Positions 24,031-37,222 of a stretch of DNA of 64,000 nucleotides are shown here, one piece after another. The DNA comes from Impatiens glandulifera. Its lineage: Eukaryota > Streptophyta > Magnoliopsida > Ericales > Balsaminaceae. The first letter of the stretch is position 1; the number at the start of each line of letters is the position of its first letter. The DNA is taken from positions 47,179,771-47,243,770 of the forward strand of contig NC_061869.1 in assembly GCF_907164915.1 (NCBI RefSeq). The letters run 5' to 3'. The translations under genes were made by a program, and so were the position numbers. The notes below the pieces were generated by a model. It was not told where the DNA came from. It searched no databases and saw only the letters and a program-made list of their open reading frames with translations.

Positions 24031-27000
24031 TCAGGCTGCAGCAGATCTAGGAACGGGATTAATGTTGTCTGATGGTGGTAATGTCACAGATCTTAGTAGT
24101 TCCAATGAAAATACTAGCCCCAAGAAATGAGAAAGGATAGTGTTTGCTGATGCCTACAACAAGAATTTAAACATTGCTAAGGCCTCATAATTTGATGTGG
24201 ATTATTTGTTATTTTCTATTCAACCAAGTCTCTACTTATTGTCCTATAAGCCAGACCCAGTGCATCAAGATAACTGTAACTTCAGAAAAGAACAGTAAAA
24301 GGACCCAATACCTGAATAAGGAAAACGTCGAGTGCAAGAACAGGGTTGTAGCCAGGAGGGACACCCTGGAAATAGGGATTAGCGGATGAAGTAAGAGCTT
24401 TCGCCACCAATGAACCTACTGTAGCTTGCATTCCCAATACAGCAGCACCCATGCCTAGAATGTTTACAATTATTCCATTTTTCAACCTTTTCACAACATC
24501 ACCACGAGGGGGAGCCTGAACAACAAGAAAATTAAAAGGATCATAAAGTAGTTCATGATTATAGGACTAGCTCATATCTTCATCAGTGAGAGCTTTAATA
24601 GTTTGAATATAATTTTATTCATCCAATGTCGTGTTTGATAACACAACTTAATTTAATAATTGTTATTAAAATTGGTTTTAATTCAATAAGATATGAAATT
24701 CATAACTCATACTAGAGAAGGAGCATCCATAAAGACAATTTTAACCCCAATAAATTAATCAAATTATGTCAATATAAGGGTAAACATGTCTTTAATCAAT
24801 TTCCGACATTAGTTTAATATTTTATCAAATCAACTTACATATCGAAAGTATTTAAAATTTACATATTTTAAGTTGGTTTATTCAAGATTTAGTTTACACA
24901 TACATTCATTTGGCCCTAAAATTCAATATGCAACATTCACCACTTGATTTTTCAATCAGCAAATGCACCATAACTCTTACTTTTTCTCTATTTTCATATG
25001 AAAAGGATTTACAAAAATTGGAAAAATTGAACAAGATCGGTTCTCGTTTTCAAAACCAAGAAAACATACAAAATTAAACGTCATCAGCGAATACAAATAC
25101 AGTTAGAATCCTAATTGCATGTGTCGTGGATAAACATTGGACCCCATTCTTTGCATAACTCTTTCTTTTTCAAGGACGAAGAAATAACAAAATGGAGAAA
25201 ATTGCTCTTCTAAGTCATTCTTGATTAGATCTACTTAAACTCGTGTTAGCATGATTAGAGTAGTAAAGCATTGCATATATGTGGTTCTAATAACTTTAAG
25301 ACTTAGGTTTGTTCAATTGAAACTGGAATTAAAATTTTATAACAAGTCAATTATTAATTTTGGAAAAATCATTAGATCTGTAATTATTAAGGAAACTTAT
25401 TTAATATTCTTCTTGTATATTTTTACTTTTACTTTTTATTATTAAATATATATCACAAAATTAATCAAATATGTTTGGTATGCCAGAATTAGAATTGGAA
25501 TTTGAGGTCCAATTCCAATTTTCCAAATTCTTTGTTTGGTTAATGACTTAAAATAAGGAATTGGAATCTTAATTGTAATTTCAATGGAATTAAAAGTATA
25601 TAGTTTATTATGTTTCAGTTTCATCCATCTCATTTGGAAATTGCAATTCTATAATTTCTCCAAATATAAAAATTGAATTGTTCATTTAATTCTTATAAAT
25701 TGCAAATATACTAAAAATTACACATCAAGCATAGATTTAACTTTTTTTTTCTTAATTTCTTGTTTAATATTAAGATATGTAAATCATAAGATTAATAAAA
25801 TACACTACCTAAGAAATTTTAAATAAATACATAATAAAACTAATAAACTTAAAGAAACAGGCAAATAAAAATAATAACAAGAATAGGAATTGTACAAAGT
25901 CCCAATGTTGAAATTAATTTCTTCTATGAACTAACTGAAGATGAAAAAAACATTGATTTCAATTCGATGCAATCCGATTTTGATTCTGATTCATTATTTC
26001 AAGTACTCAAAGAAACAATAGAAATAAAATTGAACCCGTAGCCCAAGTGATTTGTTTGAAATAATGTTTCAGGATTAGAGTCTCCTCCTTTGCTAAGACC
26101 TCATCTGGCATGTGAAAAATTAAAGAGAGCCTCCATAACAAATCTATAAATATAAGGAGGTCAATTTTATAAGGATAGAAGTTCATTTTATTTTTGGAAT
26201 AGCATCAAAGGCGAGTTTTGCTTTCTCTAGGTGTGTCGGTCTTCTTTTGCTTCTTGTTCTTTTAAAAATGGCTCAAAATACTTCCCACCGCAGGTTATTG
26301 GTTAACTTGAAGTAAATCATCTCTACACAATTTCTTGAACTTCCTAATCCTTAGGCAAAATATTCTTTTCATTCTAAAATGGATGTCAAACATTAACAGA
26401 GTTAACCAAGAAAATGACCACTTGAAGTAATTTGGGACAATTTTAAAAGTTTAGGAAGCAAATTAACATGTTGCAAATTGACGGAGCAAGAACGAGCTTT
26501 ACATATAAATTCAGAAGGAAAATGAGCTTCTTTTAAATTAAGAAGCTTTAAAACATTTTATAAACACCTAACATACACTCACGGCAGTTATCTTAGATTA
26601 TCCTTTGAGGTATTTATAAGGAGTCAATTTTATAAACACCAAACATACATAATAGAATAATAGATAAGGAAAACATGGGGAAGTGGTGAACATACCTTTG
26701 AGGGCTCATTAGCAGTTCTCCTAAGCTTATCAGACAATCGGATGTACCCAAATGACCAAAATACAGAAACAAAAGCAGCAGCCATTCCACTGGCAGTGGC
26801 ATAGAAAGTGCCAGGAGAAGTGATTCTCCCTGTTACCACTACTGAAAATGACAATATCACAGCAGCCACCACAGTACAAACCAGCTGACCCCAAAATCCT
26901 AAACTGCCCAATCTCCTGAAGTATCTTGATGTACTCTCTAACCGTTTAGCAACCTACATTCATACCAGATTTGCAACTCAATTAATAACATATTTAGATA

Positions 27001-29141
27001 CCACTATTTGATTCAATAAAGAATATGTGTTGGATAAAACTGAAAATTAAGTGTTTAATGCTAAATACTGAAAATTAAATGTTGAATTAGTTAAAATAAA
27101 TCTTGAATAAACCAAATGAAAATATCTACATATTAAATACTAGGTGGGTAAATTGGTTTGATAAAATTTGAAACTAATGTCTGAGAAAATACTTACAGAC
27201 TATTTTACCTTTAGAGAGAAGCTATATGATGAATTTTGAGGATTAAGTAGTATTTTGGACACTCTTATTATATCACCAAGTTAAATTATTCATAGCTGCT
27301 AAATTAAGCAAGACTTTTTAACTTGAATGTTTTGGTTGAACTTGTTCTAAATCTAAATAATTAAAAAAAAAACATAAAAGGAAGTCTCATTTAGCTTGGC
27401 TCATGGTTCTTGGATTTGAGTCTTCATAACCATTTTACAAAAAAAATTGCATAACAGTCATCAAATGAACTTAGTTCAAATAAATACTTAATTATTTAGA
27501 TTAAGCATTTGATTCAACTGAAAATTGAGCGTTTTAATGTTGAATACTAAATTGTAATTGTCGAATGAGTTAAGTATCTAAAAGTAGAATAAACCAAATA
27601 AAAATATCAAACTGTAAGTACCTAGTGACCTAAGGTAAGTTGATTAATTTTCAAGGTTAAATCTGATTCTTGGATCCACTTCCTAGATTACTAAGTTAAG
27701 TTCATTAATAACTTATTGAATTAAGCCATGTTATTTTAGCTTAACTTTCTAACTTAATTTAAGATGAATCTAAATAATAAGTGATTTTAAATAATAGTTT
27801 AGTATCAAATGAACTAATCAAAATATTTAATATTTATTTTAAGCAATTGGCCTCGATAAAGAAAGATTTGTATTTGACCAAAAGCAATCAAATGCAATCT
27901 TTTGGTCTTTAAGGTGTTTTTTAGATGAACTGAGGGGAGATGTCATGAGTTATTATTCTATTCTACAAGGCTCAATGTGCTATGTAATGGCTATATTATA
28001 TAGAGCCCGCTAAGAGTAGTATATAATGTGTAAGATTAGGGTTAGGTGGATTATGTAATGAATGAATATCAAGATTGTAAACTCATATCCGGGCTATGGA
28101 GTACTTATCCTAGTTTCTCGTCTAAAGGCTCAAGTCATTCATTTCCCACCTGTTATCCCATCTCATTCTCTAACCTGTTACAGAAAGTCTAAATATAAAA
28201 TGGTTTTTGTTTCAATCTTTTTTTTATAGACTCAACATTATGAATTGAGAAATTATCTCAATGTAAATGGAGTTCATATTCTTGGCACTCAACTTCTAAT
28301 CATAATGAATTGAGGGGTTGTCTCAATCTTAATGTTTTGATGAGATCTTTTAATTTCTGGAGACTGATTATTATGAATTAAGGGATAGTCTCTCAATCTT
28401 AATGGCTGGGGCTGGAGTTTGGTATTTAGGATTGAGACACTAAACATTATGAATTGAAGAAATGTCTCACTCTTAATGTTTTGTGTGCTTTAAACTAAAA
28501 AATAATAATAATAAGTTCTTAGTGAAGATCAAGCATTATTTCGTTCACTTCTTACTTAATATCTCTACTCTATATATAAATTCTTTAATTCAATTATGAC
28601 ATTAATCAAATGTGAAATGATAGATCTCCATACTTTGGAGTTCTTCTATGTCTTATGTATTGTTCTATTATATATTTAATTCCATCAGAAATCGACACAA
28701 ATTATCATGGAACATTAAAATTACACAAATTTAGTGACAATTTTAAACTAATTGGATCAAGATTCTGGCAAGGAATATACATAACCTAAATGAGGGAGAT
28801 AGAGAGATAACCTGAGACAGTTTCGTCTTATCTAATTCTTCGCTTGATTGAGAATAACCAGCCGAAATTGGCGATGATAATTGAAGCGGTACTCTCTTTC
28901 TGATACTTATATAAGGCGGCGAGGAGGAAAACGTTCGTGATTGAGAGTAGAACTGCCGAATTCGTACGGAGCATAGAGAAGAATACGAAGAGAGAGAAGA
29001 AGAGGTATAGTCGTGTTTAAATGATAGAGCGGGTGGAGGAGGCCGTCGACAGTGGGGCGCGAAAGCTGTCGGCGTATTAAATGTCGGCGACACAGTCGGA
29101 GCAGCGGCTAGGCGGGCTGTCGGTAGTAGCAGAGTTTGCAT
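24031..29141 (-). CDS. TIC21: TIC21 / PIC1, chloroplast inner-envelope protein
   Basis: Four exons on the minus strand, all joined in phase 0 with GT-AG sites: 29141-28812, 26953-26696, 24515-24312 and 24153-24031 (TGA at 24033-24031). They give 304 residues, close to the ~296 of Arabidopsis TIC21. Exon 1 encodes a Ser/Thr/Pro-rich, acid-poor N-terminus typical of a chloroplast transit peptide. Exons 2-4 encode the conserved membrane core, with about four hydrophobic spans (around residues 130-150, 160-180, 208-228 and 260-292) and the blocks F-W-G-Q-L-V, Y-A-T-A-S-G and L-G-M-Q-A-T-V-G. TIC21 is an inner-envelope protein proposed to act in protein import (TIC complex) and in iron transport (PIC1). 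Introns are about 1858, 2180 and 158 bp. No disabling change was seen, so the gene looks intact. Confidence 0.95.
24516..26695 (-). other. TIC21 intron 2
   Basis: 2180-bp AT-rich intron with donor GTATG at 26695 and acceptor CAG at 24516. No element with clear ends recognised inside. Confidence 0.85.
26954..28811 (-). other. TIC21 intron 1
   Basis: 1858-bp intron. It contains a repeated short segment with ATTATGAATTGAG and GTCTCAATCTTAATG (near 28240, 28310, 28370 and 28450), which is low-order internal duplication. No coding sequence recognised. Confidence 0.85.
28232..28480. repeat. ~65-bp imperfect tandem repeat in TIC21 intron 1
   Basis: About four diverged copies of a unit around ATTATGAATTGAGG...GTCTCAATCTTAATG, spaced roughly 65-75 bp. 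It lies close to the 5' end of intron 1. Confidence 0.55.
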
Positions 29142-29532
29142 GATGTAGATGAAAGTTTAGGTCGGAGTGAGCTGGAGGGGCATCCCTGCATATAGTTGTT
29201 TTGTAATAAAGCTTTTATGTAAAGAGAATGATAAAATCAGAAGAAATTTGAGTGAGTGAATGAGTAAGTGAGTAAGTGAGTGAGAGAATGAGTTGGCATC
29301 ACTTCATTGATTACACAAAAGGAAGAGATCAGAAAGAAATTATTTGATTTTTTCAGTAATTATATTGCGACACGTCATTCCCTCTCTTATTCTCTCACCC
29401 AAATTTTTTCAATCATTTCTCTTTCTTTTCTTTATCTTAAAGAAATAAATTTATTAGAATTAGGAGGAGCACCCACAAATATTATCTCACATTTACTTTC
29501 TCATATGCACCAATTTCCTCAATGAACTAATT
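29142..29532. other. Region upstream of TIC21
   Basis: Presumed promoter and 5' leader of TIC21 (minus). A degenerate GAGT/GAAT microsatellite lies at 29249-29293. No convincing TATA box was identified. Confidence 0.5.
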
Positions 29533-29540
29533 AGTATAAT

Positions 29541-30144
29541 TAAGGGTAAGCAAATGGGTAAAATCAATCCGTTTTGTCCGATCCGTATTAGATCCAAACT
29601 AAATTTATCCAATCCGTAATCCAAACCATTTTACTAATTAATACGGATCGGATACGGATTGGATTGAAAATGGTTTGGATAATCCAAACTAAAAAATATT
29701 TATATATATCAGCTTGAAATTAGTCAACAAAAAAAAAATTAATTTTTTTTCAAATTTTTATTTAAATTTTTATTTAATTTTTTTTTTTAAATTTTAAAAA
29801 AAAAATTATTTTTTTTTTAAAAATTCGAATTTTTTATTATTATTAAATTTGAATCTGAAAAAATAATAATAATAATAAAAATAAAAAAAATATCGTTGTC
29901 AAGTGATGATAAAGAAAATATATATTATATTGAGATGAAATTTAATTTAAAGAAAATTAATTAAAAAATATATTTTTATTTAAATAGTTTGGATAATTTG
30001 GATAATCTTAATCCAATCTGATTTAATTTAATCCGAACTCAATCCGATCCGATCTCAGTCCAATCCGAAATATCCAATCCGAATTAGTATTTAGGATTCG
30101 GATTGGATTGGATTTCGGATTAAATCACCCAATGCTCACCCCTA
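29541..30144. mobile_element. hAT-type MITE with 8-bp target duplication
   Basis: 604 bp. The left end TAAGGGTAAGCAAATGGG and right end CCCAATGCTCACCCCTA are imperfect inverted repeats. A perfect 8-bp target duplication AGTATAAT flanks it (29533-29540, 30145-30152). The interior has repeated AATCCGATCC/GGATCGGAT motifs and poly-A/T runs. No transposase. Lies ~400 bp upstream of the TIC21 start. Confidence 0.88.
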
Positions 30145-30152
30145 AGTATAAT

Positions 30153-31030
30153 AATTGGGGAGGGAATTTGAATAAGGGAATAAGCGTATCTTTGTAAGTT
30201 GAAAAAATCAAATAATTTATTTTTTTTATTTTTTTTTCATTTTTTCATTTTTTCTTTTTTCCAACCAATAAATTGATATCAAATCATTCTCTCTCATTCT
30301 CTCCCCTTTATCACTCCTCCTTTTATTAAATAGGATTTTAGTCATTTTACTCGAACTAATCTAAAATAAATAATTTAAATTCAATTGAATATGAAAAAAC
30401 AAAATATACTTTATGTTTCCAAACATTTTGAACAAAAATATGCAGAATCATATTATAAAAATTATTTACAAAGAACATATGACTAACTATTTCATATAAG
30501 TTATAGTTATAAGTTATTTTGAGTGCAAGTATAATGAGTACAAAACAGTCTAATACAATCATGTTTGATAAATTAAAAATTAATATTTAAATATTAAACA
30601 CTTAATTTTAAAATTTTAAGTATTTAATGAATTAAATATCTAAACGTTTACGCACACTTCGTTTGATAATAACTTTGTTAGAAGTTAATATCAGTTTCTA
30701 TTTTACGCAAGCCGTCACAAACTCTTGAATACAAATATAACACTCTTGTAAACTTGAAAGATTTAAGGACTTCGAGAGCTTGAGAGAGCTTTGTTAAGCC
30801 AATTCATAGTTCAAGAATTCGTAAAGCTTGTTGCGTAAAAGATTCGTGTTCAGTCTAGTGTGTTAAGCAAGTTGTCCTCTATCTTCCTAAGTAGGCAGAT
30901 GTCAACGAATATTTTTTTGCTTCTTAACGGATATATTTTCTTCATAATACATTTGTCTTGATCTTGATTGATTGAGTTCCATAAAAGTACGTTAGGGAGG
31001 ATCCTCTTTGATCTTGTCTGTACTTGTATG
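30153..31030. other. Intergenic sequence left of copia D
   Basis: AT-rich to about 30640. From 30650 to 31030 the composition changes and the text looks like part of an older LTR (for example the GGGAGGATCC stretch near 30995), which may be the target of copia D. No coding sequence. Confidence 0.4.
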
Positions 31031-31035
31031 ATAAT

Positions 31036-31334
31036 TGTTAGAAATTAAAGTAATGATAATAATAATAATTAATGAGTCTTTAGTTGTTAAAGAGAGCCTC
31101 TTGGATTGTCCAAGACTCTTGATCTTATCTAATAATGAGACTCTTCATGTCTTTTGTTTAATGTCTTAGTTATGCTTTATTTTATTTAAGGATTGTAATC
31201 GTGTTCTTATTTACATAAAGTTCAATAGACAGATTCTCATTCCAGTTTGTTTTCATTATTTAGAGTTTTTATTCACTTTCCAATATAATTCTTCACTGTT
31301 CGATCATCGAGGTCCTGGTTGTGACTTCGTTACA
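31036..31334 (+). repeat. 5' LTR of copia D
   Basis: TGTTAGAAAT...CGTTACA, 299 bp, followed at once by TGGTATTAGAGC (31335-31346). That primer site complements initiator Met tRNA with one change from the usual TGGTATCAGAGC. Confidence 0.95.
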
Positions 31335-31346
31335 TGGTATTAGAGC
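31335..31346 (+). promoter_or_regulatory. Primer-binding site of copia D
   Basis: TGGTATTAGAGC directly abuts the 5' LTR. One C-to-T difference from the standard initiator-tRNA complement. Confidence 0.85.
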
Positions 31347-31386
31347 TTTGGTAATATTGTTGAAGAAGATATTGTTGTTATTCGAT

Positions 31387-34300
31387 ATGGAAAGTGGTGG
31401 TCGTGTAGCTGGACTCGGTTTGGAGTTGTTAAACCAGTCAAACTACCAGATATGGAAAACTTGTATGGAATCGTACCTGGTTGGGGAAGATTTGTGGGAC
31501 ATCGTCGTAGACGATGATGATGTAGCTCTTGAGGATGTTGCTGAAAATGCGGAAGCATCGAAGAAGCGGAAGAGACTCAACGCGAAGGTAGAATTTGTGT
31601 TGAAGAGGTCAATCTCCCACAATCTGTTTGAGCACATCATCGGTTGTGGAACTGCTCGTGAGATCTGGGAAACGCTTGATCGTCTTTTCAATAAGAAGAA
31701 CGAGGCTCGTCTCCAGATGCTTGAAAACGAGTTGGCAGCCGCAAAGCAAATCGGATCTGTCTCGGAGTTCTTTCTTAAGGTAAAGAACATATGCTCAGAA
31801 ATTTCTTTATTGAATCAAGATGAGAAAATCTCAGAGGCTCGAACAAAGAGGCATATTGTTCGAGGACTTCGACCTGAATATACACCATTCATCACCTCGA
31901 TTCAAGGTTGGGCTCAACAACCTTCACTCGAGGAGTTTGAAAATCTCTTGTCATCTCAAGAGTCGTTGGCCGCACAAATGGCTGGAACGAGTATAAATGA
32001 GGAGTCGAACAGTGCGTTGTTCGTGAAGAAATCGAGCTGGAAAAAGGGAAAGTCGAAGAAGGAAGAAACATGTCAAGATTCTTCAAATACTCCTAAGAAG
32101 TCCCTTAAGTGTTTCAGGTGCGGCAAGACTGGACACTTCAAGAGAGACTGTCGAGTAAATTTGAATGGAAATTTTGCTGGTTCAAATTTCGGAGAAAAGT
32201 CTAACCAGCGTGTTGAGGAGGACTGGGACAAGGCTTTTCATGTCGATGTGACGACTTCGAAGGAAAAGAAAACAGAGGCTTCTCATGATAAACAGGAGAT
32301 CGATCAAAGGTGGATCGTCGATTCAGGGTGCGGACATCATGTTACTAGAGATGATTCTATGTTCTCGTCGAGTCGAGTTCATAATGGGGGCGGTGGCATT
32401 GTCACGGCAGATAACTCGGTTCACGAAGTTAAAAAGGAAGGATCAGTTGTCATTGAAAGAGATAAAGGAGAATCTATTACTCTGAAGGATGTCTACCACG
32501 TTCCAAGAATTCAGAAGAATCTCTTCTCGGTTGCAAATGCTGTAGACGCTGGAAATCTGGTGTTGTTCGGTCCACATGATGTGAAGTTCTTAAGGAACGT
32601 GAAAGAAATCAAGGCGGATGTGGTTCACACTGGAACTCGAGTAAATGATCTCTTTGTCCTTTCAGCTTCAAATTTGTACATAGAAAGGGTGAACGACAAA
32701 AGCACCTCCTTTCTATGGCATGCAAGACTTGGGCATGTCAATATGACTAAGCTCAGTGTTATGTCTCAAAAGAAACTTGTCGAAGGTCTACCTGAAGATC
32801 TGAGAATTGAGGAGGGCAGTGTGTGTGAAGGATGTCAATATGGGAAGGCTCATCGACTTTCATTCGACAACTCTGTATCGAGAAGTAAGGGTCCTTTAGA
32901 TCGAGTTCATAGTGACTTGATGGGACCAACTCGAACTGCCTCATACTCGGGAAGTAAATATATGCTGTTGTTTGTGGATGATTTCTCTAGGTTCACTTGG
33001 GTGTACTTTGTGAAAGAGAAGTCTGAAGTGTTCTCTAAATTTCTCGAGTTCAAGGAAACGGTAGAAGGAGAACAAGAAAGGAAAATTCGAGTATTGCAGA
33101 CAGACAAAGGTGGGGAATTTTGCTCAAAAGAGTTTGAACTGTTTTGTAGGCAAAATTGCATAAAAAGAGAATTCTCTTGCCCTGAGACCCCGCAACAGAA
33201 TGGGATAGCCGAAAGGAAGATTCGACACCTTACAGAGACTTGTAAATCTTGGTTGCATATGAAGAATATACCAAGGCAGTTATGGGAAGAAGGTATGAGT
33301 TGTGCTGCTCATGTCATCAATCGAGTTCCCCTTAGCCCGAATGAGTTCAAATCTCCATTCGAGATGCTTTTTGGTTTTTAAGCCAAATGTTAAACATTTT
33401 CGAGTTTTTGGATCTACTTGTTATGTCCATATTCCAGACTCGAGAAGGAGCAAATTGGATGCGAAGGCAGTCAAATGCGTATTTGTCGGCTATGACCAGA
33501 GAAGGAAAGGGTGGCGGTGTATGGATCCATCAACCCACAAATGCACTGTGTCGAGAGATGTTGTTTTCGACGAAATTTCTTCGCACTATATGAAGGATGT
33601 TGAAGAAATTGTTCAGACTGATCTTCCCATTCCCACGTCTACGGGAAGCTCATGTAGTAGTAATAATAGTGACAGGGGGAGCCCTGACATAGCTCAAGAT
33701 ACTTCAGTCGATGAAGGAGCCAAAGGTGAAAGGTTACCAGGAAGTCCACATCAGGAAGAATCAAGTCAACAACAGAATGGGGAATCTCGACCAAAAAGGA
33801 ACATTGTAAGGCCCCTTCGATTTAGGGATGATAATTTTGTAACAACCTTCTCTTGTTTCTTGGCAAACGCAATAGACGACGAAGAACCCACTTCTTATAA
33901 TGAAGCAAAAAATGTCAAGGAATGGGTGACAGCAATGGAGGAGGAAATGCATGCTCTCAAGAAGAATGAGACATGGGACGTTGTTCCGAAGCCTCCTAAT
34001 ACTCAAACAGTCACATGTAAGTGGGTGTATCGAATCAAGCGAAAGGTTGATGGAAGCATAGATCGATACAAAGCTAGATTGGTCGCTCGAGGATTCTCAC
34101 AGAAGTATGGAGAAGATTACGAGGAGACATTCAGCCCAGTTGCGAAGATGACGTCAATTCGCACTGTGTTGGCCTTAGCAGCAAGTTCTCGATGGAAGTT
34201 GTGGCAATTGGATGTCAAGAATGCATTTCTCTACGGAGAACTTGATCGTCCAATATATATGGAACAACCACCTGGATTCGAGAAGACTGATGGTTCCCAG

Positions 34301-35419
34301 TTGGTCTGTAGACTTAAGAAGGCACTATATGGATTAAAGCAAGCCCCGCGTGCTTGGTATGGAAAGATTGCGGAATATATTCAATTTTGTGGGTACAAGG
34401 CTTCAGAATCCGACTCAAGTCTATTTATAAAGAAGAATCATGGACAGATGGTGGTGGTGCTTCTTTATGTGGATGACATAATCTTGACGGGCAGTAACTA
34501 TGATGAGGTTGCTCGTCTACAAGATGAGCTCTCGCTTCGTTTTGAGATGAAGAAGCTTGGTGAACTTGGAACCTTCCTTGGTCTACAAATCGAAAATTTC
34601 GATAAAGGGTTGTTTGTATCGCAGATCAACTATGCAAAGAAGTTGGTAGAAAAATTTGGTATGACTGATGGAAAAAAGAGCTATACTCCTCTCGACGTAA
34701 ATCCCAGACTTAGTCGAGACGAAGGAACATGTCTACCAGATCCTCGTCCTTATCGTGCTCTTGTGGGAAGTTTGATTTATCTGACTATAACAAGGCCTGA
34801 CATTGCTTATGCAGTTGGAGTGGTGAGTCGATACATGCAGGAGCCAAGGAAACCACACCTCGAAGAAGCGAAGAAAATTTTGAAGTATATTAATACCTCG
34901 CTAGATATTGGTCTACTATATGAGAAAGACGCGAAATTTGTCTTGCAAGGATATGAAGATGCTGACTTTGTTGGAGATCGAGACGATCGAAGGTCCACAT
35001 CTGGGTTTGTTTTTCTTTGTGGAAACACTAGCATATCTTGGAGTAGTAGGAAACAAGGATCGGTATCCTTGTCTACAACAGAAGCGGAATACAAAGCGTC
35101 AACTCACGCAGCACAGGAGTGCATATGGCTTCGTAGACTCTGGGAGGATTTTCATGTCAAGTTTGATCAACCAGTTCCTATACATGGAGATAATTTGAGT
35201 GTTATTAAATTGAATTCAAATCCTGTGTTTCATGCGAGGACAAAACACATTGAGTTGGAGCATCACTTTATTCGTGAAAAAGTACAAGAGGGAATCATTG
35301 AGATGGTTGCAGTAAGGAGTGAAGACAATGTTGCTGATATCTTCACAAAAGCACTTCCTAAAGGTCCGTTCGAAAATCTACGATCTAAGTTGGGACTAGT
35401 TCATCGGGCATCACTTTAA
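31387..35419 (+). CDS. Copia D gag-pol polyprotein, one frameshift
   Basis: The ATG at 31387 is chosen because the frame to its left lies in the LTR and primer site. Domains: gag (residues 1-240), zinc knuckle C-F-R-C-x4-H-x4-C (~242-255), protease D-S-G (~310), integrase HHCC finger (~445-490), integrase core (D ~509, D ~572, and the E of N-G-I-A-E-R ~606), then reverse transcriptase with Y-V-D-D near 34467 and RNase H with D-A-D, S-T-T-E-A-E-Y and R-T-K-H-I to the TAA at 35417-35419. A TAA at 33379-33381 ends the first frame. The second frame overlaps from 33302 and continues in full homology. The break lies in a T-run at 33375-33380 carrying one more T than the frame needs. Everything else is open, about 1340 codons in all. 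Confidence 0.93.
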
Positions 35420-35426
35420 GGGGGAG
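35418..35426 (+). promoter_or_regulatory. Polypurine tract of copia D
   Basis: AAGGGGGAG immediately before the TGTTAG of the 3' LTR, starting at the stop codon of pol. Primer for plus-strand synthesis. Confidence 0.9.
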
Positions 35427-35725
35427 TGTTAGAAATTAAAGTAATGATAATAATGATAATTAATGAGTCTTTAGTTGTTAAAGAGAGCCTCTTGGATTGT
35501 CCAAGACTCTTGATCTTATCTAATAATGAGACTCTTCATGTCTTTTGTTTAATGTCTTAGTTATGCTTTATTTTATTTAAGGATTGTAATCGTGTTCTTA
35601 TTTACATAAAGTTCAATAGACAGATTCTCATTCCAGTTTGTTTTCATTATTTAGAGTTTTTATTCACTTTCCAATATAATTCTTCACTGTTCGATCATCG
35701 AGGTCCTGGTTGTGACTTCGTTACA
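35427..35725 (+). repeat. 3' LTR of copia D
   Basis: 299 bp, same termini as the 5' LTR, followed by ATAAT. Confidence 0.95.
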
Positions 35726-35730
35726 ATAAT

Positions 35731-36463
35731 AAGTCATTATATTCATTAATGTGATTGCAATATGTACAAGGAGCGTATATCTCAGAATGTTTGAATTGTC
35801 TTTGGTTTTCTTAGCATAACTTTGTTGTTCCCAAAAGGTCTTCATCAGTCTTTGCACAAAAATGGAAACAATTCCTGACGATGCATAAAGCTGATTTCTG
35901 ATAAAACCGGAATCATTTCAATGTAGAACCGAAATGGCAAAGTACCGGACGCGCTCCAATTTGATATACAGCCGAATTCATAAAATAACTTGACACTTGT
36001 TATATAATGACGTACTCATGTTTATATAAAACCGATTATATAAATTACTGGACGGTACTAGTTAATTATAAAATCGGAAGTCATTTTTTTTCTAGATTCA
36101 ATTTTTTTAATTAATTAAAAGTTTTGAAAGAAAAATTAATTTTAATTATATTTTTTATAATTAAACATAATAAAATAAATCAAAATTAAGTAATTAAATA
36201 AGAAAATATTAAATGAGATTATCTTAGAGGTTTGTATTTGAATTATAAAATTTGATTAACTATTTCGGTTTAAATTAAATTCAGATTGAATTAAATTTAG
36301 GTTTAATTTAATTAGGATTGAATTTGAATAATTCCATTCATTCAAAATAATTTAAATTAAAATATATAATTTACTTAATTTACTTTTTCATTTTTTAATT
36401 AAATAAAAATAAAATAAATGAATCAGTTATAAAAAAATTATTATTAAATATTTAAAGTTGACA

Positions 36464-36496
<33 letters not shown>

Positions 36497-37200
36497 TTCT
36501 TTTAGTTTAAATTGTCTATTCAATCCAATTTATATTAAACAGATTAGTTTTTATCTGTTTGTCCACCCTAGAGATGCCCAAATCATGAACAAGTAGTTAA
36601 TAATTTAGAAAAATAAATAAATTATTTTTTATTCATTATTAAAAAAAAATGATAGTGAAAAATGAATGAGAAAGAAATAATAAAAAAATTCCCTTCCTTC
36701 AAATTTGTAGTCAATAACATAATGTTTTGTTTGACTTGGCATATACACATTGATTTTATCAACTATAATAAACTATAAACTATAAACATGATTTTATTGG
36801 ATTTTCTTCCCAATTTTTCTATTGTATCGTTTCTCTAATTAATATTAAATTATGAGGAATTATTGGGGAGTGAATTTAAGAGTTTTCGATTCTTTATCAT
36901 CTTCTCCCTCAACTCAATTGTTCTCTTCTATCATTCCTTTTATTAAATTATGAGGAATTATTGGTGAGTGAATTAAGTGTATTTTGATATTTTCCTCTTT
37001 TCCTTCCTCTTATCACTCATATTAAATTATTATAATTTTACAGTAAGATAATTATTATAAAATTAATAATTTAAATTTATATAAAAATTTAAATAATCAT
37101 ATTTATAAACATAAAAATTTAAATATATATATATATAATGAATTATTAGTTTGAGAAATTGAGAAAGTTAGTTTGCAACGAACCTCCAAATCTGTTATAT
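35731..37200. other. Intergenic sequence between copia D and MYB
   Basis: 35731-36060 has mixed composition with several CCGG/CCGA motifs and may be the other half of the sequence D inserted into. The rest is AT-rich with (AT)n runs near 36475-36495 and 37120-37137. The phrase AAATTATGAGGAATTATTGG occurs twice (36847 and 36945). No gene recognised. Confidence 0.45.
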
Positions 37201-37222
37201 CTAAAAACGAGTAATCTGCTGA

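Larger units (their letters stand above)
31036..35725 (+). mobile_element. Ty1/copia element D, nearly intact and young
   Basis: 4690 bp with 299-bp LTRs, primer-binding site, one gag-pol coding region and a polypurine tract. A perfect 5-bp target duplication ATAAT flanks it (31031-31035, 35726-35730). By eye the two LTRs differ at one base (within the AATAATAATAAT run near 31065 versus 35456), which indicates recent insertion. Coding content is complete in copia order: gag, protease, integrase, RT, RNase H. Confidence 0.97.

Noticed and set aside
24174..24494. Plus-strand ORF at 24174 and minus-strand ORF running past exon 3 as independent genes
   Set aside because: The first spans a TIC21 intron and exon on the wrong strand. 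The second is exon 3 read through its donor site.
31340..33161. Minus-strand ORFs over copia D
   Set aside because: Shadows of the gag-pol frame on the other strand.
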